The notes under the pieces: model-generated
Database searches by the model: none
Told to the model about the DNA's origin: nothing
The model's input: the letters and a program-made list of their open reading frames with translations, nothing else
Shown: one piece after another, positions 34,367 to 44,524 of the stretch
How positions within the stretch are numbered: position 1 is the stretch's first letter
Layout of the letters: every line of letters starts with the position of its first letter
Position numbers and translations under genes: made by a program
Source: Nocardioides sp. Soil797
Lineage (GTDB): Bacteria; Actinomycetota; Actinomycetes; Propionibacteriales; Nocardioidaceae
Assembly (NCBI GenBank): GCA_001429555.1
Contig: LMSR01000016.1
Location: 297,010 to 361,009, forward strand
Direction of reading: 5' to 3'
DNA length: 64,000 nucleotides

Positions 34367-35749
34367 TCAGGCCTGGTTCGAGTTGCGGGCGGCGGCTGCT
34401 GCTTCTTCGCGGTCCACGGCGGCGACCATCACGTCGCGCCAGTAGCCGTGCTGCACGGGGTAGAGGCCCTCGTCCTCGTTCTTGAGGCCGGCCGAGATGA
34501 CGCCGGGCATGTCGAGCGCGGTGGCCACTTCGTCGGGGCCGGTCAGCCAGTGCTCGGCGCCGCGGCTCATGTCGTTCCAGGGCGCCTTGGTCGCTTGGAA
34601 GGTGAGCTGGCAGGAGCGGAACTCCTCCAGGTCGTCGGGGGTGGCCATTCCGGAGGCGTTGAAGAAGTCCTCGTACTGACGGATCCGCCAGGCTCGCGAC
34701 TCCTTGCTCTCGCCCTTGGGGGCGATGCAGTAGATGGTCACCTCGGTCTGGTCGGTGGAGATCGGGCGGAAGTGGCGGATCTGGGTGGAGAACTGGTCCA
34801 TCAGGTAGACGTTGGGATAGAGGCACAGGTTGCGCGAGCCCTTGACCATGAACTCGCCCTTGGCGTCGCCGTACTTCTCCTTGAGTCCTTCCAGCTGGTC
34901 CCAGAGCGGGCGGTCCTGCGGGTTGCCGGCCCAGGTCCACAGGCACAGGTGGCCGTTGGGGTAGGACCAGTAGCCGCCGCCGGACTTGCCCCAGCTGCCG
35001 GCGTCCAGGGTCTTGGTGGCGTTGGCGGACTCGCCGGTGTCGCGGCGCGAGGTGGTGGCCGCGTAGTTCCAGTGGGTGGCGGTGACGTGGTAGCCGTCGG
35101 CGCCGTTCTCGGCCTGAACCTTCCAGTTGCCGTCGTAGGTGTAGGTCGAGGAGCCGCGCAGCACCTCGAGCCCGTCGGGGGACTGGTCGACGAGCATGTC
35201 GATGACCTTGGTGGTGTCGCCGAGGTGCTCGGCCAGGGTGCTGACGTCGTCGTTGAGGCTGCCGAAGAGGAAGCCGCGATAGCTCTCGAAGCGCGGCACC
35301 TTCGTCATGTTGTGCGAGCCGTTGGTGTTGAACGTGTCGGGGTAGCCGGCGCCGTCGGGGTCCTTCACCTTGAGCAGGCTGCCGTCGTTGCGGAAGGTCC
35401 AGCCGTGGAAGGGGCAGGTGAGCGTGGTGCGGTTGTCGGTCTTCTTGCGGCAGATCATCGCGCCGCGGTGGGCACAGGCGTTGATGAGCAGGTTCAGCTC
35501 GCCGTCCTTGTCGCGGGTGATCACGACCGGCTGGCGACCCATGTACGTCGTGAAGTAGTCGCCGGCGTTGGCCACCTGGCTCTCGTGGGCGAGGTAGATC
35601 CAGTTGCCCTCGAAGATGTGCTTCATCTCCAGCTCGAAGATCTCCTCGTCGGTGAAGATCTTGCGGTTGGCCCGGTAGATGCCGGCCTCGCGGTCGTCGA
35701 CGACCGCGTCGGAGAGGGTGTCACGTACGTGCGCCAAGGTCTCGCTCAT
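34367..35749 (-). CDS. benA: Benzoate 1,2-dioxygenase large subunit
   Basis: Catalytic alpha subunit that dihydroxylates benzoate to the cis-1,2-diol. 460 residues. Rieske motif C-A-H-R-G-A-M-I...C-P-F-H-G-W; mononuclear iron site near [16 protein letters not shown] 35749 follows GGAGGAACC; the upstream in-frame extension to 35815 is not needed. First gene of benA-benB-benCD, divergent from catAC. Confidence 0.95.
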   Translation of the reverse strand: MSETLAHVRDTLSDAVVDDREAGIYRANRKIFTDEEIFELEMKHIFEGNWIYLAHESQVANAGDYFTTYMGRQPVVITRDKDGELNLLINACAHRGAMICRKKTDNRTTLTCPFHGWTFRNDGSLLKVKDPDGAGYPDTFNTNGSHNMTKVPRFESYRGFLFGSLNDDVSTLAEHLGDTTKVIDMLVDQSPDGLEVLRGSSTYTYDGNWKVQAENGADGYHVTATHWNYAATTSRRDTGESANATKTLDAGSWGKSGGGYWSYPNGHLCLWTWAGNPQDRPLWDQLEGLKEKYGDAKGEFMVKGSRNLCLYPNVYLMDQFSTQIRHFRPISTDQTEVTIYCIAPKGESKESRAWRIRQYEDFFNASGMATPDDLEEFRSCQLTFQATKAPWNDMSRGAEHWLTGPDEVATALDMPGVISAGLKNEDEGLYPVQHGYWRDVMVAAVDREEAAAAARNSNQA

Positions 35750-36834
<1,085 letters not shown>

Positions 36835-36835
<1 letters not shown>

Positions 36836-37119
36836 TGCCGCTGTTCCACGCCCGCATGGACGTCCGGATCCCGCACGACCTGGATCCCGACGTCCGGGCC
36901 GACATCGTCGCCCGCGAGAAGGCCTACTCCCAGGAGCTCCAGGAGGCGGGCAAGTGGCCGCACATCTGGCGCATCGCGGGGGAGTACTCCAACATCTCGA
37001 TCCTCGACGTCGCAGACGCCGACGAGTTGCACACGATGCTCTCGGGCCTGCCGCTGTTTCCCTACATGGACATCAAGGTGACCGCGCTGGCCACCCACCC
37101 GTCCGACATCAACGCCTGA
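36835..37119 (+). CDS. catC: Muconolactone delta-isomerase
   Basis: Moves the double bond of muconolactone to give 3-oxoadipate enol-lactone. 94 residues, the standard size. LFHARMDVRIPHDLDP, E-K-A-Y-S-Q-E-L-Q, K-W-P-H-I-W-R-I and LPLFPYMDIKV are conserved. Its ATG uses the last base of the catA TGA. Last gene of catAC; element A below follows it. Confidence 0.95.
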
Positions 37120-37151
37120 CCTCACCCGCCCCGCTGCCCCCGCTGCCCTCG

Positions 37152-37229
37152 CATTTCCCCGGGTACCCGGGGAAATGGGAACTTCCCGGCCGAAATTCCG
37201 GCCGGGAAGTTCCCATTTCGGCCGGGAAG
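37152..37229. repeat. Two-hairpin palindromic element, copy A
   Basis: A perfect 26-bp palindrome (37152-37177, half CATTTCCCCGGGT) overlaps a second hairpin with perfect 20-bp arms (37173-37192 and 37199-37218, loop AAATTC). Then a partial CGGCCGGGAAG follows. It fills the catC/queA convergent gap and may also serve as a terminator. Copy B is at 55742-55808. Confidence 0.9.
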
Positions 37230-37264
37230 TGGCGCCCCGGGAGCGGCGTACGGAACTCGCGCGG

Positions 37265-38323
37265 TCAGGGGAGCAGCAGTGCCGAGTCGCCGAACTCGTG
37301 CCACAGGTAGCCCTCCGCCCAGGCCTGGTCGTACGCCGACTGGGTGAGCTCGGCGCCCGCCACCGACTCCACCAGCAGCAGGTGTGAGGCCTGCGGGTCG
37401 TGCCAGCCGGTGACCAGGCCGGTGACCACTCGTGCCGGCTCGCTCGGAGAGATGACCCGGTTCGTCCATCCCGACGCGCGGACCACCTGTCCGTCCCCGT
37501 CGACCGCTGACTCGAGCGCCCGCGTGACGGTCGTACCGACGGCGACCACGCGGCCGCCTCGCCGCCGGGTCGCGTTGACCAGTTCGGCAGTGCCGCGGGG
37601 AACGTCGAACCATTCGGCGGCAGGTGCCTCGCCGACCTCCTGCGAGGAGAACCCGGTGTGCAGGGTGACGGTGGCGACCAGGACGCCGCGGGCCACCAGC
37701 CGGCTCAGCAGTCGCTCGCTGATCGGCCGCCCGGCGGACGCCATCTCGACGCTGCCCGGTCGGGACGCGAAGATCGTCTGGTAGTCCGCGAGCGGATAGC
37801 GGTGGTGCAGGTATCCGTAGGCGATCGGGCGCCCATGCGAGGCCAGCTCCCGGTCGAGGTCCCCGGTCACGCGGGCCAGCCAGATGCGGTTGCCCTCGCC
37901 GGTCGGTGACGAGGTACGACCCGAGTGCTCGGCCACGAGTGTCAGCTCGACCGGTCCGATGCGGAGGACGTCGCCGACCCGGGCGTCGAGAACTGCCTGC
38001 GCGGCGCTGGGTGCCGAGCGCAGCTCGACGTGCCGGGTGCCGTCGTCGAGGAAGCTGCCGACGTGCACGACGACGGGTCCGAGACGGTCGTGGATGCCGT
38101 CGATCTCCCCCGGCACGGTCGCGGAGTTGTTGACCACCAGGAGATCGCCCGCTTCGAGGTGCTCCGGCAGCTCGTGGAACTCGGTGTGCGTGACGCCGCC
38201 CGGTCTCGCGATCAGCAGTCGCACCTCGTCGCGGCGCAGGCCGCGCGCCTCGGGTGGTGCCGGTGCCGTGGAGCGTTCCGGGCTGGGGAAGTGGGTGCGT
38301 GGCGTGTCGGTCAGGGCAGTCAC
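37265..38323 (-). CDS. queA: QueA-like SAM:tRNA ribosyltransferase-isomerase
   Basis: 352 residues. QueA moves the ribosyl part of SAM onto 7-aminomethyl-7-deazaguanine in tRNA to make epoxyqueuosine. Family pieces: DLLVVNNSATVP near residue 57, Y-G-Y-L-H-H-R-Y-P-L-A-D-Y-Q-T-I-F (family form usually Y-x-H and Y-N-T-V-F), FSSQEVGEAPAAEWF, and the C-terminal VTGLVTGWHDPQASHLLLV. The N-terminus is longer than usual. No tgt or other queuosine gene is in the window. GTG 38323 overlaps the SDR stop (GTGA). Confidence 0.82.
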   Translation of the reverse strand: MTALTDTPRTHFPSPERSTAPAPPEARGLRRDEVRLLIARPGGVTHTEFHELPEHLEAGDLLVVNNSATVPGEIDGIHDRLGPVVVHVGSFLDDGTRHVELRSAPSAAQAVLDARVGDVLRIGPVELTLVAEHSGRTSSPTGEGNRIWLARVTGDLDRELASHGRPIAYGYLHHRYPLADYQTIFASRPGSVEMASAGRPISERLLSRLVARGVLVATVTLHTGFSSQEVGEAPAAEWFDVPRGTAELVNATRRRGGRVVAVGTTVTRALESAVDGDGQVVRASGWTNRVISPSEPARVVTGLVTGWHDPQASHLLLVESVAGAELTQSAYDQAWAEGYLWHEFGDSALLLP

Positions 38324-39063
38324 CGGGCGGACACCTCCACGAGGAGGGAGGCGTCGATCTCCGCAGCGCGGTAGCGGCCACTGGCCGGCCGGCCGGAGAT
38401 CAGCGACATCAGGTGGGGCACCACCGACTCGGGGGTCGGCCGGTCGGAGATGTCCTCCCCGGGGAAGGCAGCCTGGTGCATGCGGGTGCGCATGTCGCCG
38501 GGGTCCACGGCATAGCCCCGCACGCCGTTCTCCGCGGCCAGGGTGAGGGTGGCGTGGTCGAGTGCGGCCTTCGACGCGCCGTACGCGCCCCAACCCGGGT
38601 AGTGCTCGACGGCGGCGTCGGAAGAGATCGAGAGGAGCACGCCGTCGTCGCGGGTCAGGAACGGCAGCAGGAGGGCGGTCAGGGCGATCGGTGCGACGAC
38701 GTTCACCTCGAGCACGTCGTGCAGCTGCGCTGGGCGTACGTCGGCCAGTGGCGGCAGCGGGGTCGGTCCCAGGTCGCTGGCGTTGTGGACCAGGAGGTCC
38801 AGTCGGCCGTGACCTCGGACCGTGTCGGAGAGGACTGCGAGGTGGTCGGTGGAGCGCAGGTCGCCGGCGACGGCAGTGACGCCGGTGCGGTCGGCGTGCG
38901 CCGTCCCCAGCTCCGCGCGGCTCCGTGCGGTCGTGATCACTCTCCAACCGGTGGCGGCGAGGACGTGCACGAGTGCTCGGCCCAAGCCGGTGGATCCGCC
39001 GGTGACGAGCGCCACCGGTGCCTGCCGGTGGAGGGACAGTTGTCGGTCGTGTTGTGTGGTCAT
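38320..39063 (-). CDS. Short-chain dehydrogenase/reductase
   Basis: 247 residues. NAD(P) motif T-G-G-S-T-G-L-G near residue 21, H-N-A-S-D-L (variant of NNAG), catalytic S in S-I-S-S-D-A-A and Y-G-A-S-K. Substrate unknown. Co-translated with queA through a 4-bp overlap. ATG 39063 lies 7 nt after a -10 hexamer, so the message is probably leaderless and driven by the MerR-like promoter next to it. Confidence 0.88.
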   Translation of the reverse strand: MTTQHDRQLSLHRQAPVALVTGGSTGLGRALVHVLAATGWRVITTARSRAELGTAHADRTGVTAVAGDLRSTDHLAVLSDTVRGHGRLDLLVHNASDLGPTPLPPLADVRPAQLHDVLEVNVVAPIALTALLLPFLTRDDGVLLSISSDAAVEHYPGWGAYGASKAALDHATLTLAAENGVRGYAVDPGDMRTRMHQAAFPGEDISDRPTPESVVPHLMSLISGRPASGRYRAAEIDASLLVEVSAR

Positions 39064-39070
39064 GCACCCG

Positions 39071-39101
39071 AGTCTTCAAGTTGAAGTTAACTTGAAGTCA
39101 A
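39071..39101 (-). promoter_or_regulatory. MerR-type promoter for the SDR-queA operon
   Basis: On the minus strand: -35 TTGACT, a 19-bp spacer, -10 AAGACT, then N7 and the ATG. The spacer is filled by a dyad CTTCAAGTT-N6-AACTTGAAG (39074-39097). Overlong 19-bp spacers with central dyads are the hallmark of MerR-family activation (SoxR, NmlR type). The regulator itself is not in the window. Confidence 0.6.
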
Positions 39102-39122
39102 GGGGTCGGTCAGAAGTTTCTG

Positions 39123-39782
39123 TCAGGTCAACGGCGCGTCCGTCACGGCCTCGACCTGCTCCCGGGTGACCCCGGGCGCCAGTTCGACGATTGTGAAGGA
39201 CGCGGTCGCCACGTCGAAGACACCCAAGTTGGTGATCACGCGTTGCACGACGGCGCGACCGGTCAGTGGCAGGGTGCAGCTGGTCATCAGCTTGGCGCCG
39301 CCCTCGCGAGTGGTGTGGTCCATCAGCACGATCACCTTCTTGGCACCGTGCACGAGGTCCATCGCGCCACCCATGCCCTTGACCATCTTGCCGGGGACCA
39401 TCCAGTTGGCCAGGTCGCCGGTGACCGACACCTGCATGCCGCCGAGCACCGCCACGTCGAGGTGGGCGCCGCGGATCATCGCGAAGCTGGTGGGGGAGTC
39501 GAAGAACGACGCCCCCTTCTTCACCGTGACGGTCTCCTTGCCGGCGTTGATCAGGTCGGGATCGAGGTCCTCCTCGAACGGGTAGGGCCCGACGCCGAGG
39601 ATGCCGTTCTCGGCATGCAGGACCACGGACGAGTCATCGGGCAGGTGAGCCGGGATCAGCGTCGGCATCCCGATGCCGAGGTTCACGTACTGCCCGTCGG
39701 AGAGCTCGGCAGCGGCGCGCGCCGCCATCTCGTCGTGGTTCCAACCGGTGCTCACATCGGTGTTCACTACGGACGTGGTCAT
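39123..39782 (-). CDS. pcaJ: 3-oxoadipate CoA-transferase subunit B
   Basis: Beta subunit of the enzyme that transfers CoA from succinyl-CoA to 3-oxoadipate. 219 residues. [13 protein letters not shown] and the active-site-Glu region [11 protein letters not shown] are visible, then [18 protein letters not shown] 39782 is 1 bp after the pcaI stop. Last gene of pcaF-pcaD-pcaI-pcaJ. Confidence 0.92.
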   Translation of the reverse strand: MTTSVVNTDVSTGWNHDEMAARAAAELSDGQYVNLGIGMPTLIPAHLPDDSSVVLHAENGILGVGPYPFEEDLDPDLINAGKETVTVKKGASFFDSPTSFAMIRGAHLDVAVLGGMQVSVTGDLANWMVPGKMVKGMGGAMDLVHGAKKVIVLMDHTTREGGAKLMTSCTLPLTGRAVVQRVITNLGVFDVATASFTIVELAPGVTREQVEAVTDAPLT

Positions 39783-39783
39783 C

Positions 39784-40566
39784 TCAGCTGCCTTCCGGTC
39801 GTGGCGTGGTGGTGGACTTCTCGATGCGCTTGCGCTGGGCCTGTTCCGGAGTGAGGACGACCACCCGGTCGACGAAGACGCCGGGGACATGCACGTCATC
39901 CGGGTCGATCTCGCCGGCCTCGACGAGGCGCTCGGCCTCGACGATCGTGAGGCGTCCCGACATGGCCACCGCCGGATTGAAGTTCTGCGCGGACTTGTTG
40001 AAGCGGAGGTTTCCGTGCCGGTCGGCGACGGCGGCGCGGACCAGGGCGACGTCGGCCTCGATCGACTCCTCGAGAACCATCTCGCGACCGTGGAAGGTGC
40101 GGGTCTCCTTTGGGGGCGAGGCGACCGCGATGGATCCGTCCGGGTGGTAGCGCCAGGGCAGACCGCCCTCGGCGACGGCCGTGCCTACACCTGTGGGCGT
40201 GAAGAACGCGCCGATCCCTGCGCCACCGGCACGCATCCGCTCGGCGAGGGTGCCCTGTGGGGTGAGCTCGACCTCGAGTTCGCCGGCGAGGTACTGGCGG
40301 GCGAACTCCTTGTTCTCCCCCACGTAGGAGGCGATGACCCGGTTGATGCGACGGGCCTCGAGGAGCAGGCCGAGGCCGGCTCCGTCGACGCCGCAGTTGT
40401 TCGACACCACGCCGAGCTCGTCGGCGCCCTGCTCGAGGAGCGCGTCGATGAGGAACCAGGGGATACCGGCCAGGCCGAAGCCGCCGACGGCGATCTGACT
40501 GCCCGACTTGATGTCGGCGACGGCCTCGGCGGCGGAGCCGACGACCTTGTCGAGTGGGGTGCTCAT
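39784..40566 (-). CDS. pcaI: 3-oxoadipate CoA-transferase subunit A
   Basis: Alpha subunit, 260 residues. [12 protein letters not shown] is the CoA-transferase alpha motif near residue 25, followed by [17 protein letters not shown] and the long [20 protein letters not shown] segment. ATG 40566 overlaps the pcaD stop. Works as a heterotetramer with PcaJ. Confidence 0.93.
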   Translation of the reverse strand: MSTPLDKVVGSAAEAVADIKSGSQIAVGGFGLAGIPWFLIDALLEQGADELGVVSNNCGVDGAGLGLLLEARRINRVIASYVGENKEFARQYLAGELEVELTPQGTLAERMRAGGAGIGAFFTPTGVGTAVAEGGLPWRYHPDGSIAVASPPKETRTFHGREMVLEESIEADVALVRAAVADRHGNLRFNKSAQNFNPAVAMSGRLTIVEAERLVEAGEIDPDDVHVPGVFVDRVVVLTPEQAQRKRIEKSTTTPRPEGS

Positions 40567-41363
40567 GCTCGGACTCCTTGCAGGTGCTCGATGATCGCCG
40601 GGGTGATCGCGGCCGGCTGCTCGTCATTGGCGAGGTGGGCCGAGTTGGGGACGACCAGCACGCGGCCGTCCCGGACAGATGCGGCGATGCCCTCGAGGTG
40701 CGGCGGGGGCGTGGAAGGGTCGTCGGCACCGGCGATCGCCAGTGTCGGCGCGGTGATCGAGGCGAGCTCGTCGCGCAGGTCCATCGTGGCGATGGCCTCG
40801 CAGCACGCGGCGTACCCCTCGGCGGGGGTGGCCGCGACGACGGCGCGGGCCTCGGTGACGCGCGCGGCGGTCGCGGCGTCGGTGGAGGTCAGGAAGCCGG
40901 GGGAGTACCACCTGTCGACGACGGCCTCCGCGACCGCACCGGTGCCCTCGGCACGAACCAGGGCGGCGCGGTCGGTCCAGTTCGAGGCCGGCCCGAGATG
41001 GGGTGAGGTGCACAGCACCACCAGGCCGAGGAGGCGCTCGGGGTTGCGGACGCCCAGGCGCATGCCGGTCATCCCGCCGAGCGAGAGTCCGACGAAGTGG
41101 ACCCTGTCGAGGTCGAGCTCGTCGAGCAGGGCGATCACATCGTCACAGAGGTCGTCAAGATGGGCGGGGCCGTCGACGACCGAGGACCTCCCGTGGCCCC
41201 GGGTGTCGTAGCGCACGACCGTGAAGTGCTCGGCCAGCGCCTCGACGTTGCGGTCCCACATGTGCAGCGTGGAACCGAGCGAGTTGGAGAGCACCACCGT
41301 GGGCGCACCCTCGGGCCCGGGGATGGTCTCGTGGTGCAGCGTGGGTGCGTCGTGCTCAGTCAT
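40563..41363 (-). CDS. pcaD: 3-oxoadipate enol-lactonase
   Basis: Alpha/beta hydrolase that opens 3-oxoadipate enol-lactone. 266 residues. Oxyanion region VVLSNSLGSTLHMWD, nucleophile elbow G-L-S-L-G-G, acid in AGADDPSTP and histidine in PNSAHLAN. Carries no carboxymuconolactone decarboxylase domain, unlike PcaL fusions of some actinobacteria. Both ends overlap neighbours by 4 bp. Confidence 0.92.
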   Translation of the reverse strand: MTEHDAPTLHHETIPGPEGAPTVVLSNSLGSTLHMWDRNVEALAEHFTVVRYDTRGHGRSSVVDGPAHLDDLCDDVIALLDELDLDRVHFVGLSLGGMTGMRLGVRNPERLLGLVVLCTSPHLGPASNWTDRAALVRAEGTGAVAEAVVDRWYSPGFLTSTDAATAARVTEARAVVAATPAEGYAACCEAIATMDLRDELASITAPTLAIAGADDPSTPPPHLEGIAASVRDGRVLVVPNSAHLANDEQPAAITPAIIEHLQGVRA

Positions 41364-42586
41364 CGGACCGCCTCAAAGATCGCGGCGAGGCCCTGTCCCC
41401 CGCCGATGCACATGGTTTCCAGGCCGTACGTCGACTCCCGGCGTCGCATCTCGCGAGAGAGCGTGGCGAGGATCCTGGCTCCTGTGGCGCCGACCGGGTG
41501 GCCCATGGAGATGCCGGAGCCGTTGACGTTGAGCCGCTCGTCGTCGGGTGAGAGCTTCCACTCCGACAGGCAGGCCAGTACCTGGGAGGCGAAGGCCTCG
41601 TTGAGCTCGAGCAGGTCGAGTTCGTCCATGGAGAGTCCGGCGCGAGCGAGCGCGGCCGCAGTGGCGGGGACGGGTCCGATGCCCATCACCTCGGGGCCGA
41701 CGCCGGCCACTGCCCACGACTTGAGCGTGACGAAGGCGTCGAGGCCGCGGCGGTCGGCCTCGGCGCGCGTGGTGACGATGCTCATCGCGGCGCCGTCGTT
41801 CTGGCCGCTGGCGTTGCCGGCGGTGACGGTGGCGGCCTCGTCGCTGCGAGTCATGATCGGGCGCAGGCCGGCCAGCGCCTCGAGGGTGGTGTCGGGTCGG
41901 GCGTGCTCGTCGACGTCGACGACGACCTCGGGCTTGCCACGCTTGCCGGGCACGCTGACCGGCACGATCTCGTCGGCGAAGCTGCCGGCGTCCTGGGCGG
42001 CCTTCCAGTTCTGCTGGGAGCGGAGGGCCAGCTCGTCCTGGGCCTCGCGGGTGATGCCGAATTCACGGCGTACGTTCTCGGCGGTCTCGATCATGCCACC
42101 GGGCACGGGGTGATTGACCCCGCCGGCGGTGACCCGTCCCCGGGCCAGCCGCGACATCAGCTCGACGCCGTCGCCCTTGATGCCCTGGCGCAGGCCGAGG
42201 GCGTAGTGCTCGGCCTGCGACATCGACTCGGCGCCGCCGGCCACCACGAGGTTGGCCGCTCCGGTCTGCACCTGCATCGCGGCATAGAGCACGGCCTGCA
42301 GCCCGGATCCGCAGCGGCGGTCGATCTGCAGCCCCGGTACGCCGGTGCCGAGGCCGGCGTCGAGGGCGGCGATCCGGCCCAGGGCCGGAGCTTCGCCGTT
42401 GGGGTAGCACTGGCCGAGGACCACGTCGTCGACGTCTCCCTCGGAGAGCCCGGTGCGCTCCACGAGTGCCTGGAGCACGGTGGTGGCCAATCTGGTCACC
42501 GGCACGTCGGCGAACGCCCCGCCGAATGCGCCCACGGGGGTGCGCAGCGGTTCACAGATGACGATGTCGTCGGCAGAGGAGGTCAT
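41360..42586 (-). CDS. pcaF: 3-oxoadipyl-CoA thiolase
   Basis: Cleaves 3-oxoadipyl-CoA with CoA into succinyl-CoA and acetyl-CoA. 408 residues. Nucleophilic Cys in D-R-R-C-G-S-G-L-Q-A, G-G-A-E-S-M-S, catalytic His in G-H-P-V-G-A-T-G and second Cys in M-C-I-G-G-G-Q-G. ATG 42586 is used; the long frame continuing to 43474 lies antisense to the LysR gene. First gene of the pca operon, divergent from lysR. Confidence 0.93.
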   Translation of the reverse strand: MTSSADDIVICEPLRTPVGAFGGAFADVPVTRLATTVLQALVERTGLSEGDVDDVVLGQCYPNGEAPALGRIAALDAGLGTGVPGLQIDRRCGSGLQAVLYAAMQVQTGAANLVVAGGAESMSQAEHYALGLRQGIKGDGVELMSRLARGRVTAGGVNHPVPGGMIETAENVRREFGITREAQDELALRSQQNWKAAQDAGSFADEIVPVSVPGKRGKPEVVVDVDEHARPDTTLEALAGLRPIMTRSDEAATVTAGNASGQNDGAAMSIVTTRAEADRRGLDAFVTLKSWAVAGVGPEVMGIGPVPATAAALARAGLSMDELDLLELNEAFASQVLACLSEWKLSPDDERLNVNGSGISMGHPVGATGARILATLSREMRRRESTYGLETMCIGGGQGLAAIFEAVR

Positions 42587-42609
42587 GACTCCAATATGGC
42601 CCGAGCAAC

Positions 42610-42649
42610 CAATATTCACAATTATCCATTGAGGCGGTATTGATATGCT
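42610..42649 (+). promoter_or_regulatory. pcaF/lysR divergent control region
   Basis: AT-rich gap of 69 bp. CAAT-N14-ATTG (42610-42631) resembles a LysR-type T-N11-A dyad, and CCAATAT occurs twice. TATGCT at 42644-42649 lies 6 nt before the lysR ATG, a leaderless -10. Confidence 0.4.
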
Positions 42650-42655
42650 GGGGGT

Positions 42656-43555
42656 ATGGAGCTTCGTCACCTGAGGTACTTCGTCGCCGTTGCCGAGGAG
42701 TGTCACTTCGGCCGGGCCGCAGAACGGTTGCACATGGCGCAGCCCCCGTTGTCGCAGCAGATCCGCCAGCTCGAGAAGGAGATCGGCGTCGAGCTCCTGC
42801 ACCGCACGACGCGCAAGGTCTCGCTCACCGCGGCCGGGGAGCGCTATCTCGAGCGGGCCAGGAACATCCTCCGGGCGGTGGAGCAGGCCGGGGAGGAGGC
42901 GGCCCGGGTCGACACAGGGGAGGTGGGCCGGGTCTCGATCGGGTTCATCGGCTCGGCCACCTACGCGTTGCTCCCGGTGCTGGCGCGCGAGCTGCGCGAG
43001 CAGCTGCCGGAGATCGAGTTCGAGTTCACCGGAGAGATGCTCACACCTGCCCAGGTGGCGGCGTTGCACGAAGGCACCATCGACATCGCGGTGATGCGCA
43101 CACCGGTCCAGGACGAGTCCGTCGAAGTGGAGGTGATGCGGCAGGAGTCGCTGGTGGTGGCCCTGCCCGAGACCCATCCCTTGGCGGCCAAGGAGGCCGT
43201 GCGCTTCGCCGACCTCAAGGGGGAGCCCTTCATCACCTACCCCTCCGAGCACAGGTCGGTGCTGCACGACGCGGTGCTGGCGGCAGCCCAGCGGGCCGGT
43301 TTCCAGCCTCGCCGGGTCGCCCAGGTCGCGGAGACATCGACCATGGTCGTCTTCGTCGCGGCGGGGCTGGGGGTCGCGGTGGTGCCCCGGTCGGTGGAGG
43401 CGCTGCAGCTCGCGGGGGTCGTCTTCCGCCCGCTGGTGGGCGCCGAGTCGGTCGAGCTGGCGATCGGCTGGCACTCCGAGCGGCGTACACCGGCGGTCGA
43501 GCGGGTGCTCGAGCGACTGCGGGTCTCTCTGGCCGAGCCGGACGCTCCCGCCTGA
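42656..43555 (+). CDS. LysR family regulator of the pca operon
   Basis: 299 residues, normal LTTR length. Winged-helix N-terminus MELRHLRYFVAVAEECHFGR...LHMAQPPLSQQIRQLE, very close to CatR/CatM/BenM-type openings. The effector domain runs from about residue 90. Divergent from pcaF, the classic LTTR layout, so it likely activates pcaFDIJ with muconate or a 3-oxoadipate-pathway compound; the ligand is not readable. ATG 42656 appears leaderless. Confidence 0.88.
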   Translation: MELRHLRYFVAVAEECHFGRAAERLHMAQPPLSQQIRQLEKEIGVELLHRTTRKVSLTAAGERYLERARNILRAVEQAGEEAARVDTGEVGRVSIGFIGSATYALLPVLARELREQLPEIEFEFTGEMLTPAQVAALHEGTIDIAVMRTPVQDESVEVEVMRQESLVVALPETHPLAAKEAVRFADLKGEPFITYPSEHRSVLHDAVLAAAQRAGFQPRRVAQVAETSTMVVFVAAGLGVAVVPRSVEALQLAGVVFRPLVGAESVELAIGWHSERRTPAVERVLERLRVSLAEPDAPA

Positions 43556-43600
43556 AGTTGATCCGAGCGGAGGCGGCGAGAGTCCGGGCTGGGTCGGCGG

Positions 43601-44431
43601 TCAGCTGAACGTGTTGCGCGCGCCCAGTGCCAGCACCCTCGGCCGGTCGCCGAGCACGCTCAGGTCATGGCCGATGTCGGCGGCGACCTCCCGCAGGACG
43701 GGGATCACCTCTTCGGCGACCTGCTCCGGAGTCGAGCGGGCGCGTGAGGTGGAGTAGGCCATCGCGGCGATCGTCGCCCCCTTGGTGTCCCGGACCGGCA
43801 CCGACGCCGAGAGAAACCCCTCTTCGAGCTCTCCGTCGACGATGGCGAACCCGTCGACGCGTACCCGGTGCAGGGCGTCGCGGAAGACGATCGAGTCGGT
43901 GATGGTGCGGCTCGTCAACGAGGGAAGGCCACCTTCGTCGATGATCCGGTCGACCACTTGGGAGCCGCCGAAGGCCGCCAGGATTCGGCCCATCGCGGTG
44001 GCGTGTGCCGGCAGCCTGGTGCCGATGTCGACGTTGAGGCTGAGCACCCGACGGGCGTGCACGCGGGCCACGTAGATCACGTCGATGCCGTCGAGCTGTG
44101 CCAGTGAGGCGGACTCCCCGGTGCGCTCCGCCACACGCAGCAGGTGCGGTTGGGCCACCTCGACGATGCTGTTGGTGGCCGCGAAGTGCTGGCCAATGGT
44201 GAGCACGCGCGGAGAGAGCTTCCAGCGCTGTCCGTCGGCCGTCACGTAGCCGAGGTGCTGCAGGGTCAGCAGGATCCGGCGTACGGCGGGACGGGAGAGC
44301 CCCGTGCGCTCGGCGATCTCGCGTGACGTGGGCGACGGGGTCTCCTCGTCGAAGGCGAGCAGGACCGCGAAGCCCCTCTCGATGCTCTGGATGTAGTCAC
44401 GCTCGTTCACCGGTGCTCCCCGCTCATTCAT
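43601..44431 (-). CDS. IclR family regulator of the phenol genes
   Basis: 276 residues. N-terminal winged helix Y-I-Q-S-I-E-R-G-F-A-V-L-L-A-F and S-R-P-A-V-R-R-I-L-L-T-L-Q-H-L; the C-terminal GAF-like effector domain includes G-T-R-L-P-A-H-A-T-A-M-G-R-I-L-A and G-F-A-I-V-D-G-E-L-E-E-G, as in PcaR/PcaU/CatR. ATG 44431 has AGGA upstream; in-frame starts at 44458 and at the later GTG are possible. Divergent from the pheA2-pheA1-catA genes, which are the likely targets. Confidence 0.88.
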   Translation of the reverse strand: MNERGAPVNERDYIQSIERGFAVLLAFDEETPSPTSREIAERTGLSRPAVRRILLTLQHLGYVTADGQRWKLSPRVLTIGQHFAATNSIVEVAQPHLLRVAERTGESASLAQLDGIDVIYVARVHARRVLSLNVDIGTRLPAHATAMGRILAAFGGSQVVDRIIDEGGLPSLTSRTITDSIVFRDALHRVRVDGFAIVDGELEEGFLSASVPVRDTKGATIAAMAYSTSRARSTPEQVAEEVIPVLREVAADIGHDLSVLGDRPRVLALGARNTFS

Positions 44432-44524
44432 AGGTCCTGCCTCCGAATCTCTGCCCAACAGGTATTGGAACGGGTGTTCCTACCCGTTGACCAATCCCTG
44501 TGACGTGGGCCACTGTGTTGGTGA

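Noticed and set aside
42587..43474. N-terminal extension of the pcaF frame
   Set aside because: The extension is antisense to the LysR gene, and a normal thiolase start exists at 42586.
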